Counted from the first letter of the stretch, positions 20,901 to 31,091 are shown. The stretch is DNA of 64,000 nt from Phytophthora colocasiae (GCA_018806915.1 JAGKQI010000098.1:4030001-4094000), one strand, 5' to 3'. Made by a program: numbers and translations. Notes: a model not told the origin generated them from the letters alone.

Positions 20901-23418
20901 CCTGGAATCGTATCGAAGCATCCTGGAATCGAGTCAAAAAAGCACTCGGGACAGCTTCGCAACGGCAAATGGAGCTATTTCGCCGATGGAGCAGACGACG
21001 GAACCAACACAGCAAGCAGCGGCAGCAGAGGAACGTGTGATGATGATGCCCCATGCTCGATTATCAGCAAGTACCGAGCTACGGTGGAAGAATCACGAGA
21101 AACGTCTTCGTGCTATTCAGCTTTTCCATGTGGGCTGGGGGTATGTTCAACAGGACTTGAGAAGCCTTAGGGAGCTACAGGGGCTATCACGGAAAGGAAG
21201 GATGGCGCGCCGACGGGCTTCCATTTGTTTGACGCCCTCGTATTGTGATAACCGAGTAGCCCGCCCTGAGCTAGCTGCCAGAGCGAGAGCACCAGCTAAG
21301 CGACGCCACTCTATTCAAACGGACCCTTTCGATCTGCGCTCTAAGTTCACGCTGTCCCCAGCAGAAGTGCGTGTTCTCGAGCAACGCATGACCACTGGAC
21401 CTGGTGCCGATACGAAGACGCGTCCAGCTCACCCGACGATGCTGGCACATACAGTTACCTCCCGTACACGGTCGATGCAAATGGCTAATTGGGGGTCAAA
21501 GTGGTGGCGCAACAGCACTATCAACAATCGAAGAGTGACGCCATTCACTGCAACGAATAAAACGATCGATCCCCGTGCAGATCCAAACTTGACCTACTCG
21601 ATTTGGGAAATACCTGGCAGTCGTACGGCCCGGTTCGATCAAAATGCGCGCTTCCGAGATGTGTGGGCGTCATTCATGTTGGCTGTGACGCTCTACTACT
21701 TGGTGGTCATCCCGTTGCAGATCGGATTCTTGGACGGCGTGTTGAACGAGACGGGTAATGAAAAAATCGTCGTCTCGTGGTTCATCCTCGAGTATTTGAT
21801 CGCAGACGTCGCGTGTGTGGTTGATTTCGAGTTGCATCGCAAGCACTTTGTGTTCCAGACCAGTAGCGGCGAAGTAGTGACGGACCCGGAGCGGATCGCA
21901 CAGCACTATTGGCGTCACGGTTGGTATTTGGTAGACGTCCTCTCAATGCTGCCGATGGAACTCGTGCTGTTTGCGTTCGTGGTGGGGCTACGGCAAGCTG
22001 GGTATGCGCCTCCTCCTGCTACAACGTCGGACTGGCCGCTGATGTTCTCACCACTGGGAGGACTCGTGAATTGGCACACGTTCTCCTTCTTACGCATCAA
22101 CAGGTTTCTTCGTATTGTGCATCTTCGGCCATTGAGTGATCAACTACAGCGGTTTTTGTTGTACGACAGACGGCTGAAAAGGTTAACCCCAGGTATTTGC
22201 TACCTCGTTCGACTCGCGCTCGACTTCCTATTGGGGACACATTGGCTTTCATGTTTGTTCTACGGTGTGTCGTACCTGGCGTACGATGACGGGGAAATGT
22301 CGTGGCTTACAACTCCGGATATGCTGGCATTTGGTGACGGCGTGCGCGATCTGTCTGACATTCGGAAGGTGCCGCTGCTTCAATCGTACCTGCGCACTTA
22401 TCACTTCAGCATCGGCGCCATCACTACGGTATGCTACGGTGATATCATCCCAATGAACGCGCAGGAGACTTTGGTCACTATGGCGGTGATTTTCATCTCA
22501 GTCGCGATTTTCAGCATGCTTTCGGGTGGCTTCTACAAGTATTTCGACATGGAATTGGGCCGTCGAGCAGAGTACGAGGAGAAAGTGGCTCAGGTTGGTC
22601 ACTTCCTCAAATTCCATCGCTTTCCAAGCGATACGTGGCACCAGATGCAAGTCTACTTCGCTCTTTCGTGGCGTGAGAGTCGTGGTCGACGGGAGCGCGA
22701 ACTACTGCGCGGATTGCCACCGTCCGTCCGTCAGGATCTGGCTCAGCACGTACACGCGAGTCTGCTGAAGAATGTGGCGCTATTCACGCGCTGCGACCCC
22801 ACATTCGCACGTGCGATCATCGCAGCGCTGCAGCACGAGTTCTTTGTGCGTAACGATGTCATCATCCAGCGTGGAGACATGGAACGGAGCTTGTACATCG
22901 TCGAGAGCGGCATCGTCCTCATCTCAGCCGTTCGGAAGCGGCAAGTCCATGCAGAAGCTGGCGGTGCTGAAGAAGAGGAGGCGAGTAATGATCCGGTGGG
23001 GGCCGACGACAACCGCTCGCCTATGGTCTCTGTTAACGAGTGGGTGCGCGCCAGTGTACGTGCATCTCTCCGCCTGCGGAAAAAGAAAACTGAAAAGGGG
23101 CAGTCAAACACCCCGAGACAGCGACAGAAGAGCTTGGTGGCGCTAATGTCCCCCACCGGAACGATTACCGACATCAACAACCAAACGGAGCGCGAGGAGA
23201 AGATCTACAAAGGGCCATTTGACTACTTCGGTGAGCGATCTCTGCTGTTCGGTACTCCTCGAAATGCCACATGCATGGCGCTGTGTGTTACCAGTCTGTT
23301 TGTACTTACCAGCGCTCGATTCGAGGCCATTCTGGAGGAATTCCCGCATGAACGCAGCAACAGTGTTAGTGCATGGGTCATGACTCGAACTCCAGCCAAG
23401 GTGGCACCTGATGAGTAG
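14925..23418 (+). CDS. Giant four-repeat cyclic-nucleotide-gated channel (CNGK/tetraKCNG-like)
   Basis: The model is join(14925..16211, 16276..23418), 2809 residues. The 64-bp intron is GTAAAG...TAG and both sides are in phase. The chain holds four copies of a CNG-channel unit, each with S1-S6-like membrane spans, a pore and a cyclic-nucleotide-binding-like domain (CNBD). Pore signatures are TLGQGDLIP (about residue 372), TVGFGDIVA (975), VDCFGDILA (1638) and TVCYGDIIP (2482). The second repeat has the clearest voltage-sensor S4 (CLRLLRLLRVRKLRGKLRG, near 855). CNBDs lie near 505-610, 1125-1330 (split by a Ser/Arg-rich insert), 1770-1855 and 2615-2765. Only the last has the full phosphate-binding cassette, FGERSLLFGTPRNATC. 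Animal sperm CNGK channels share the single-chain four-repeat design and are K-selective. The selectivity and ligand here are unknown. Long Ser/Arg-rich linkers suggest phosphoregulation. Confidence 0.9.
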
Positions 23419-23571
23419 AAGCACAAGACTTTTTTGTTTGCGATAGACCAACTAACAATTCACAACTCCAAGTTAAACTTACAACAAAATCAAAATCTTC
23501 ATTCCTCTTGCTCCTGCCATCTACTGCATCAGCAAACTTGAAGCGTTACCTCTTCACGTGGAGTTAAGCAT

Positions 23572-25116
23572 CTAGAAGAAGAGAGCCGTGGCCAGAGCCA
23601 ACACCGTCGACATGAGCACAGCCGACACACCGTTCATGGCAGCACCGCTGGAGCTCGAGTCGCCCTTGCCGGAAGAGGTCGAGTCCTTGGTCGAGGAGCT
23701 GTCGGCCGAGGCGTCACCGGTGCCACCGTTCTCGCCCACAGCCTTCTCCAGAGTGGGGAAAGTCCAGTCACTGGGCGGGGTCTCGCAGCCGTCCGACGTC
23801 GAGTTACACACCGTGCACGTGGAGCCGTACAGCTCACGCTTGCAGCCAGAGTCCGAGTTACACTTCTTCACGTTGAGGTAGCACGCAGGGTTCTCAGCGG
23901 CGAGTTCCTCAGGGGTAGGCAGGGGCAGCATGTGCTCGATGATGCTCGAATCCAGGCTAGACGTCTCAATCAGACCGTTGGTCAGGTTGAAGTAGGCCTC
24001 CACCATTTTGGTGGCACGCTCCGAGTTGGCGTCCTCGTCCTGCGGGTTCTCCCAGAAGGAGATGCCGTCGATCCACTCACCGTCGGTGGTAGCCTCGAAC
24101 TCCACACCGCCATCTTCACAGAACTGCGAGAAGTTGGCGTACGTCTCGCCGGTCGTGTTGCTGACCATGGACGTAATGCCGACCAGGTCATCGATCGGAA
24201 GGAAGCCAAGCACGCGGTAAGCGAAGGTGCAGCTGATTCCATCGGGCATGACGCCAATGTCGCACAGACCCTGGCGGGTACTGGCACGGCACTCAGACGT
24301 CTTGGAGCTCCACTCCTCAAGGGGACAAGTGTTGGGGAACGAGTACCAGACGTTGTTGGGGTAGGGAGCACGAGGATCCGTCTCCTTGACGGTGCCACCG
24401 ACGAAGGGGCCGACCTCAGGTTCGCCCTCGTCACCGTTAAAGTAGTAGCAGGCAGTGGGAAATCCTTCGCCGCCCGACGACGTGGTGGAGCTAGGCGTGC
24501 AGCGACCGGAATCCATGGCAAGCATCGTACCGTACTCGTTCTGGTTGTCCGCGTCCTGGTACAGAGCCAATGTCTCGTTGGTCTGGGCGATGGCGTACTC
24601 GTAGAAGACGATGTACGCCATGTCGTTCTTGCGCGTGCAGCGCTCCTCGGTGGAGCGCGTGTCGTAGTTGATTCCTTCAGCCTGCACGTACATGAGGGCA
24701 CCCTCAACAGAAGCCGTGTTCACCGTGTCCATCAGACCAACGTAGGCTTCGTTGGCGTCGTCGTAGTACCTAGACACGAAGCGCTGCAGCTCGTCGTTCC
24801 ACACGGGCATGTCGCTCTGCACACGGGCCTGCACCACGTGCACGGGCGTCATGTGGTACGAGTCCGACTTGGCCTCCTTTGCGCCCGAGGACGAGCCGGT
24901 GGACAACGAACTCATGAAGTCGTTCGCGGATGATCCGGACGACGTCTTAGTGGTGGTCGACGTGGACGTGGACGACGTGGACGTCGACGGAGAGGATCCC
25001 GAGGCGGACGTGGCGTCCGAAGCGGCCGTCACAGTGCCGGCGCTGGAATCGGTGGACTGCGCGCGAACAGCCACGGCAAAGGCGGCCGTCAGAGCGAGCG
25101 TCGTGAAGACCTTCAT
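23572..25116 (-). CDS. Secreted Ser/Thr- and Cys-containing GPI-anchored cell-surface protein
   Basis: A single-exon gene of 514 residues. The N-terminus MKVFTTLALTAAFAVAVRAQ is a classic signal peptide. It is followed by a Ser/Thr-rich tract (about residues 21-80) likely to be O-glycosylated, then a long extracellular region with conserved-looking Cys pairs and several N-glycosylation sequons (NET, NTT, NFS, NLT, NST). The C-terminus is a second Ser-rich stretch and a hydrophobic tail ending VLMSTVLALATALFF with no charged residues after it, as in GPI-anchor signals. Oomycetes encode many such wall or surface proteins. I do not recognise a catalytic domain or an effector motif (no RxLR or LFLAK is seen). 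The opposite strand carries a long shadow frame caused by codon bias. Confidence 0.85.
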   Translation of the reverse strand: MKVFTTLALTAAFAVAVRAQSTDSSAGTVTAASDATSASGSSPSTSTSSTSTSTTTKTSSGSSANDFMSSLSTGSSSGAKEAKSDSYHMTPVHVVQARVQSDMPVWNDELQRFVSRYYDDANEAYVGLMDTVNTASVEGALMYVQAEGINYDTRSTEERCTRKNDMAYIVFYEYAIAQTNETLALYQDADNQNEYGTMLAMDSGRCTPSSTTSSGGEGFPTACYYFNGDEGEPEVGPFVGGTVKETDPRAPYPNNVWYSFPNTCPLEEWSSKTSECRASTRQGLCDIGVMPDGISCTFAYRVLGFLPIDDLVGITSMVSNTTGETYANFSQFCEDGGVEFEATTDGEWIDGISFWENPQDEDANSERATKMVEAYFNLTNGLIETSSLDSSIIEHMLPLPTPEELAAENPACYLNVKKCNSDSGCKRELYGSTCTVCNSTSDGCETPPSDWTFPTLEKAVGENGGTGDASADSSSTKDSTSSGKGDSSSSGAAMNGVSAVLMSTVLALATALFF

Positions 25117-27492
25117 GCTAGTTGGGGGGTTAAGTTAGACAAGCCAACGATGTCCTGTGTAATCTGCGAGCTCGAACGCGAAATGCACACGAGAAGGCAA
25201 ATTGGGAATTGATCGCTCGAGGCCATGCACATCAATCGGCGCGAGTCGCGAGCCAGTTCAGACCCGGTCCGGCTGGATTTTGAGATGGCAAAAAGGGGCG
25301 TGCAACGCGACGAAGAGACCTGACCTGGAGCTGATGCCAGCCTCTACACTCTTTTGAAAGGCAACCCTCCTCCTCTCTGAGACGAAGAGCTGCTGGTCGA
25401 ACGGGGAAAACAGCGGCAGCGGCACGGTATTGGCGTCGACGTTACTCACTGCAACGAAGACGGCAATGGGGAGGTGGCTGCAACTTGGCAAGGCTTGAAA
25501 AATGGAGGGGTTATCATCACTTCCATCACTATCTGAAGTGGAAGCGAAGGATCTAGACTTTTTTCCTCCTTGTCGCCCGTGAGTCACTGCTGTGCGACTC
25601 CATTTGCCAGCACTCCTTCCGCTCCTTCTGCATCCTTTGTAGCTGACGACAAGTACAAGCAAGAATCGCTCTCGGTGCGAGCTAGACAATTGGATTCATG
25701 CAATTGTCTACCGGTAAAGCATAGCCGACATGAGATGCGTATGCTCCGACTCAGACAGCGTACAGTACTCGTAGGACACGGTCATCAAGTACGGTCTCAG
25801 GTGTTTATAAAGTCTCATCGGTCAAACTATCTGCTAAAGCTTTAAGAGAGCCAAAGTCTTCAGTGCGTGGGTGTAAAGCCTGCACTTTGAAGTGCACAGG
25901 TAAGCTTTTGCGGGCTTGATCCGTGCAATGCATTGCTTCCCGGCGCAACTCTACAACCACGCCCTCTGCGTGAGACGCATCCAGCTCGGACTTACGACCG
26001 TGGTTGCCCTTGCATCGCACGTGCCCGCGCCCTGATGGTCACGCACACAGCTGGGTCGAGGCGAGATAAACATGGGCGGACGGTGGAAGTGAATTGGCCA
26101 GCGTGGGGAATCTCAGCCTGGGATAAGGTCTTCGTTACGAAGTTCGCAACGAAGTTCGTACTCCAGGTGCTCGTGCACATGCCGGCAGCTTCTGTTGCCT
26201 TTGCTTGGATGCTACCACCGCTCTGCTCGTCTTTGCCCGGCCTGTTGAGGCGGCATTTGCCGTGGGTGCATCCTCGTGGCACTGTGGCCATTACTACTGC
26301 CACTAGCGAAGTGCACATGGCTCACTGTCGCCCAACTGGGAGGACAAGTGCGAATACCTTGCTGTAAATGATAGAGTACGGTAGGTGCACGTGCATGTTG
26401 CCACTGGTGGTGGGTGCGTTGGCGCCGCTGGTCGATCCACAGGATGTGGCGATGTCGGAACGCTGTGTGGACAGCCTGCTTTTAGTCGCCGGGGGCGATC
26501 ATTAATTGTCGGCCTTAGTCGGTGACAGCTTGACGCATCTGCTGCTACGTTGTTTGGCATGCAGCCAGCCGCATTCGGCTCTTGCCACAAGGCACAAGGC
26601 ACATTGAAATGTGCCGAACGCTCTGGTAGCTTCAACGAGCTCTGTAAGTGCAGGTTGGTGCATCTTCATACATGTATCTCTTTCGCGTCCAGCGTGGCGA
26701 CTAGTCTTTTGACCAGCGGTGGCAGATGGATAGCCCTCGACGCTCCCAGCCACAAGTTCACTGCAACATCGGAATAAGCCATCCGCGGCACCGCCATCCT
26801 CGCGTCGTGAAGTGAGTCAAAGGGGGTATCGCACTCAAGAGCGTGCAAGTGCCTTCGCGACCACTTTTTGCTCAGTTTTCGGGTGTTCGCATCCAGCAGC
26901 GACGCCAGTACACTGATTGTACCATGGAACTTGACGAGGAGTCTGCAATTGCTCACCGGTATCGCGCTCATCAGCAGCTAGGAGCGCGGTTCATCATAGA
27001 CTCGCCGGCAATGCAAGTTGCAGCACTTCACTGCAAAGTTCTCGGCTCCTGTCCGATGCAAATCGCCGCCAAAGCTTCAAGTGCGAACGATGAAGCGACT
27101 GGCGCGTAGACGCGGACGCCTCCCCCTCAATGCGACGACGAGCAGAGAGCTCGTACATATCACGTTGATCACCACTTGCTGAATCTCGGTGAAGCCGCGT
27201 GATCACTTCCAACTGCAGAGCCTCAGCCTCGCCATTGCAAACGTTAACTTGTCTTCGTTCTTTTCCACACGCAGGCACACAGGCTCTCCAGTACTCCTGT
27301 GCCGCTTGACTACCGCTTGTTAAAAAGACAACCCGGTTTCGTTGAATCCACAAACTCGCAGTGCAGGTACTGCCCGCAGGCAAATGCGTTCCCATTCTGC
27401 GATTGTTTCGTTCAGTTCATCCAGGGAAAGCGACGCAACACAACACACCCTAGTTAAAGTGAATGCGACGCATGTGTCTTGCTGTCAGCCGA
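25117..27492. other. Gene-poor region with decayed frames
   Basis: No intact gene is supported. The first 150 bp are the promoter of the GPI-anchored protein gene. A 143-codon minus frame (25258-25689) has no recognisable features. A short direct duplication, ACGAAGTTCG twice two bases apart, lies near 26136-26158. Minus-strand frames from 26303 to 27395 look like broken coding sequence and are listed separately. Confidence 0.4.
26303..27395 (-). pseudogene. Decayed coding sequence, possibly transposon-derived
   Basis: Several consecutive minus-strand open frames have protein-like composition but are interrupted by stops and frame changes: 26994-27395 (contains LWIQRNRVVFLTSG and ALQLEVITRLHRDS), 26666-26971 (contains SLHDARMAVPRMAYSDVAVN) and shorter ones down to 26303. 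The W-x-Q-R-N-R-V-V-F pattern is reminiscent of the C-terminal part of plant and oomycete LINE proteins, and the setting is a transposon island. No start-to-stop gene can be built. Confidence is low that all pieces belong to one element. Confidence 0.22.
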
Positions 27493-27830
27493 GAAATTAG
27501 TAGCTACTATACAGTACATGTAGTACCATATTACTATAGTAAATAATACTTCAGATTCAACTACAGTCACACCCCATAAGTGGCACATGATTGGGTCTAG
27601 CGAATGTATTGTTTCAGTTATAGAATCGTGCAGATAAGGAAATGGCTACATTGGCGTATATGGCTACAGTGTGTATATGGCTACATTGGAGTCAATAAGT
27701 TATCTATTGATGTCTGACGCCGGCGCTTCACTACCGTCAAACACTACAGCATCTCCTGCTCGCGCTTAGTGTCACCTTCACATTGAAAGAAGAAAGACGA
27801 AAGCTCGCATGCAATAGGCTAGAGCTATTG
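27493..27830 (+). repeat. Diverged direct repeat, copy A
   Basis: This begins GAAATTAGTAGCTACTATAC and includes a block through ATTACTATAGTAAATAATAC and CTTCAGATTCAACTAC. It matches copy B (35484-35690) in the same orientation apart from small indels. A second matching block (about 27780-27820, around AAAGACGAAAGCTCGCATG) is shared near the far end. Three imperfect copies of ATGGCTACATTG lie at 27641-27690. The family is unknown; it may be old LTR or MITE sequence. Confidence 0.5.
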
Positions 27831-27900
27831 ACGTTGATACAGGTGGCGACTCGTTCTCCTCCGGATCATCCCCGTTGTCAGAAACAGCAGCAACGTGCTA

Positions 27901-28082
27901 ATTAATAGCGTTCTCAGGATACTCGTGGACCTCAATATCTGCATCAACTCCCAGGTATTCTGACACACTAGTCCATTTGCTAATATAGCGCTTTTTAAAT
28001 TTAGCTAGCCAACCTTTACATAGTCGAAGTTGATCGTCTGTGATGCTGAGAGTCTTTTTAATACCACTAGCCTTGAGAACTA
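27901..28082 (-). pseudogene. pogo/Tc5-like transposase fragment (CENP-B-type HTH)
   Basis: A minus-strand frame ending at TAA 27901 reads ASGIKKTLSITDDQLRLCK, followed by GWLAKFKKRYISKW. This matches the second helix-turn-helix of CENP-B/pogo/Tc5 transposases (W-L-x-K-F-x-K-R). Only about 60 codons remain. The upstream part is replaced by the LINE fragment, whose tail starts at about 28083, which suggests the LINE inserted into this DNA transposon. It is non-functional. Confidence 0.5.
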
Positions 28083-29142
28083 GTAATGTAATGTAATGTA
28101 TTACGTTTTCGCGTAGCCGCATACGCCTGCGCTAGACTCATGTGACACGATGGCGAAGCGGGCGTTCCTGGCAGATTTCATAGAGAACAGAGTTAGAGAC
28201 GCATCGTGGGTAACGGATGTTGAGCACTTGTCGAAGCTGCTGACGGTGGAAGCTTTCCAGACTGTTGAGCTCAGTTGGCGTGAGCGCCCATGTCCCGCAG
28301 TTGTAGAGCAGAACAGGTAGTACGTAGCAGTTGTACAGTCGGATCCGGGTGCTGTCGCTGACGTGATGAGGTCGTAGCCAGATACCCCCGAGGCGACTGA
28401 GCGCTGTTGCCGCGAGCTGCTTGTGTCGTGCAAGCTCTTCAGAGTCTCCAAGGAGGCTGCCAAGTTTGCTCGTCAGTCGCCATGCTTCCTCTGTAGCGCG
28501 GGTATGGCGTGTTGGTCCCGATGGACGGACATAGCGCTTGAGTATCGTCAGTTCTGTATTGGACTCGTTCATTGTCAGGCACCATCTTGCCAAGATCGCT
28601 GGTGCTTCTTTCTGGATCCGGATAGCGAGCTCGGGGTCACGGCAGATAAAGTTGGCATCGTCCGCGTAGACAATCATTTGTTCAAGTAGGTTCCTTGGGA
28701 CAGCGATGTTGCTTGAAAGATCTCGGAGTGCTGCTTCTAAATAGATCACAAAGAGAACAGGTGAGAGTGAGTCGCCCTGAGGCGTTCCGACGTTGCTGCT
28801 AAACGGTTGTAGCGGCTTGGATCCTGTTCGAAGTGATAGTGTCGTGTCCGCGAGAAGGAGCTGGATAAGTCGAATTTCGTCATCTTGTAGGAAGGTCTTG
28901 AGTACGTTCAGGAGTTTGTTGCGGTCAATGGTGTCAAACGCTCGCGAAAGGTCGATACCGAGCACGTAGATGGTTTCACGGTAGCGTTGGACGCGGGCGC
29001 AGAGCCATTTATGGGCCCAAACAGCATCTGCCGTGCTGTGGTGCTTGCGAAAGCCGCTTTGATGAGGCGACAGGTAGTTGTCCACGGCGGGAGCCTCTAC
29101 ACTCGTAGAGCTGCAAGTGGCGATGGAGCTGGAGCTGGACAT
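28083..29142 (-). mobile_element. 5'-truncated LINE (non-LTR retrotransposon) with ATTAC-repeat tail
   Basis: On the minus strand a reverse-transcriptase frame is followed by a short 3' region and a tail made of repeated ATTAC units (plus strand: taatgtaatgtaatgta at 28084-28100). A simple-repeat tail is typical of several LINE clades. The 5' end is lost upstream of the RT, in keeping with incomplete target-primed reverse transcription. No clear target duplication was found; only CTTGAG recurs near both ends. Confidence 0.75.
28138..29142 (-). pseudogene. LINE reverse transcriptase fragment
   Basis: An open frame of 334 codons with the ordered RT motifs: LSPHQSGFRKHHSTADAV, LGIDLSRAFDTID, VGTPQGDSLSPVLFVIYLE and MIVYADDANFIC (catalytic YADD intact). 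A thumb-like region follows with YNCYVLPVLLYNCGTWALT and LESFHRQQLRQVLN, typical of non-LTR elements. The endonuclease domain and N-terminal RT are missing, and the frame ends soon after LYEICQERPLRHRVT. It begins without a genuine start codon. It therefore cannot be an autonomous element although its RT core is undamaged, which suggests a recent insertion. Confidence 0.85.
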
Positions 29143-29260
29143 GGTTCGAAGTTGGTCAACTTGAGTGCAACCTACATACTATGGAGCATGAAGAAGGTGG
29201 CATCTGCGCTGCCACGACAGGACTTGTTGGGCGAGAAAAGCATCACTACAACCCACACCC

Positions 29261-30667
29261 ATGCTAAAACACCCATGGCAATTCTTCTCCACTCCATTTG
29301 CCGAGTCGACTTCATTCTTCAATCTGCAGAGCGATGCCTACCAACAACAAGAAGCAGCTACGTCGGCAGGAGTTGATCAACTGGTCAACTCGCTCTATCG
29401 AGGTCGAAGGCATGAGACTTTCGCACACGTATTCCGAGACTACGAGAAATGCTTCACCGAGCTCCAGTACTTCGAGGGCTACCCATTCGTTCCTTTGGTA
29501 GACATACAAAGAAGACTCTCGTCCCCGAATAGCGTGGTCCATATCGTCCATGTTTTATTCCAGGGTGATGTTCTCCTCGTCGAAAACGGATCATTGAACA
29601 GAACGTTGATAACATCGGGTTTCATACGCATGGACAGCACACCCAACGTCAAATTGTTCCTGCGGCTAGAACGCATTCGAAAGAGCCCACGAGTGTACCA
29701 AGTATTTAAGAAGCTTAGGAATTTGAATCTGGACGTTTTTTTCAAGGAAGTAGATCACAATGACGCCCCCGTCATTGACTACGCCGTTCACCGGGCGCCG
29801 ATCGTTTCTGGAGTGCTCTATTCGACACCCGATTTTGACTGGGGAGCAGTTCCAGGCATCTACCTCTTGCATTGCGGGTCGACGTATTCGTTCAATCACG
29901 AATCCTACGACGGGCCCAACTTCATTTTGAAAGTAGGGAAGGCAATCGATATCCGGGATAGAGTTTCTCAACACGCATCCGATACATCCGACTACGGCAG
30001 CAAAGGCGATGTCATATTTCTCTTTGGCTTGGAAGTGCCAGTTGTCGATATCAAAGGTGCAGAGTCTCTACTTAAGTCGAGGCTAACTTACTTCGGCTTT
30101 GCACAGTACGCCATTACCGAAAGTCAAAAGCGGAGCACCGAGACTTTTGCTTTTAACGCAAAAAACCTGCCATTGGTACATGATATCGTATGCGGTATTC
30201 GATATGTTTATCAACCACCTGTGCAACGGAAGAGTGAAGACCACCCAGACAGCGTAGCGAACCCTTTGCTATCGCAAGGTCTGGGCCGACACCAAGAGTT
30301 ACCTGAAGAAATCCCAGAGCCCTATGAGATGCCGGAGCCCCACGATATACCAGAGCCTGATGATCTTCCAGAGCCTGATGAGATGCTAGAGCCTGATGAG
30401 ATGCTAGAGCCTGATCACTTTCTAGAGCCTGATGACTTTCCAGATACTCCAGAACATTGGAATGAAGAGATGCTAGAGCCTCCAGAAAGATGGCCTCAGG
30501 AAGAACTGCAGAGACTGCCTCCGAATCTCCAGAGATTGCTCCAACCTCCAGAAGATCTCCAGCCTCCAGAAGATTTCCAACCTCCAGAAGATCTCCAGAT
30601 ACTGCCTCCAGATCTCCAGAGAATGCTCTGGGAACCAGCAGAGAATCCGCCAGACTGGGACATGTAG
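29261..30667 (+). CDS. GIY-YIG-like domain protein with acidic Pro/Glu repeat tail
   Basis: A single-exon gene of 468 residues. Residues about 198-275 fit a divergent GIY-YIG/T5orf172-type fold: PGIYLLHCGS, then ILKVGKAIDIRDRVSQHASD (KVG in place of YIG, with the expected Arg and His), then DIKGAESLLKSRL supplying the catalytic-position Glu. Residues 1-190 match nothing I know. The C-terminus (about 345-468) is made of tandem units: first EPDEMLEPDEMLEPDHF-like, then LQPPEDLQPPEDFQPPEDLQ. GIY-YIG folds occur in nucleases of mobile elements and phages and in large DNA viruses. Whether this one cuts DNA is unknown. It lies between a LINE fragment and a Mutator-like element whose target site is 13 bp after the stop, so it may be mobile-element cargo or simply a gene in a transposon-rich locus. 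Confidence 0.6.
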   Translation: MLKHPWQFFSTPFAESTSFFNLQSDAYQQQEAATSAGVDQLVNSLYRGRRHETFAHVFRDYEKCFTELQYFEGYPFVPLVDIQRRLSSPNSVVHIVHVLFQGDVLLVENGSLNRTLITSGFIRMDSTPNVKLFLRLERIRKSPRVYQVFKKLRNLNLDVFFKEVDHNDAPVIDYAVHRAPIVSGVLYSTPDFDWGAVPGIYLLHCGSTYSFNHESYDGPNFILKVGKAIDIRDRVSQHASDTSDYGSKGDVIFLFGLEVPVVDIKGAESLLKSRLTYFGFAQYAITESQKRSTETFAFNAKNLPLVHDIVCGIRYVYQPPVQRKSEDHPDSVANPLLSQGLGRHQELPEEIPEPYEMPEPHDIPEPDDLPEPDEMLEPDEMLEPDHFLEPDDFPDTPEHWNEEMLEPPERWPQEELQRLPPNLQRLLQPPEDLQPPEDFQPPEDLQILPPDLQRMLWEPAENPPDWDM

Positions 30668-30680
30668 TTTCTACCTGCTA

Positions 30681-30689
30681 TTTATAATA
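30681..30689. repeat. Target-site duplication, left copy (TTTATAATA)
   Basis: The 9-bp TTTATAATA abuts the left end of the Mutator-like element and recurs exactly at 35150-35158. Nine base pairs is the classic duplication length for this superfamily. Confidence 0.9.
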
Positions 30690-30761
30690 GGCAGACGTTG
30701 GAGTCCAGTATTATAGTTCTGGATACATACATTATTCAACACAGGATTAATCCTGTATACA
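30690..30761 (+). repeat. MULE left terminal inverted repeat
   Basis: A 28-bp core at 30696-30723 (begins CGTTGGAGTCC, ends GTTCTGGA) is an exact inverted match to 35116-35143. The outer 6 bp match only partly. A second block, TCCTGTATACA at 30751-30761, also matches the right end, so the repeat extends imperfectly to about 60-70 bp. Confidence 0.9.
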
Positions 30762-31091
30762 CATCATCGTATTTAGCATTACGGTCATATGGGGAAGATA
30801 CAGGAAGATACAACGATGAGAAGATATCAACGTGGGGCCAAAACGAATCCAGGATTAATCCTGTACAAGCATGGAATACATGTACTCCTGGCCCTGGTCG
30901 TAACAAGATTTTGCAGTGACAGCAGCGTGACGGGTCAAAAGGAACTCTATGTGGAGACGTAGAGTCGTTGGACGTATTAAAGATGTTGTTTTCCCTGTAT
31001 AACTTCCCAAACAACCAAAGCTGAAATGCAAAATAGCATGCATTGATAAACTTAATGAAAGGATAGCAGCAGAAACCTAACTCCGACGAAG

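Noticed and set aside
23932..24933. 333-codon plus-strand open frame antisense to the GPI-anchored protein gene
   Set aside because: It mirrors the G/C-third-position codon bias of the real gene, and its composition (Val/Gly/Arg-rich) is that of a shadow frame. The sense product has a signal peptide and GPI signal.
28987..29376. Plus-strand frame crossing the LINE edge and the start of the GIY-YIG-like gene
   Set aside because: It crosses a transposon junction and overlaps a better-supported gene in another frame.
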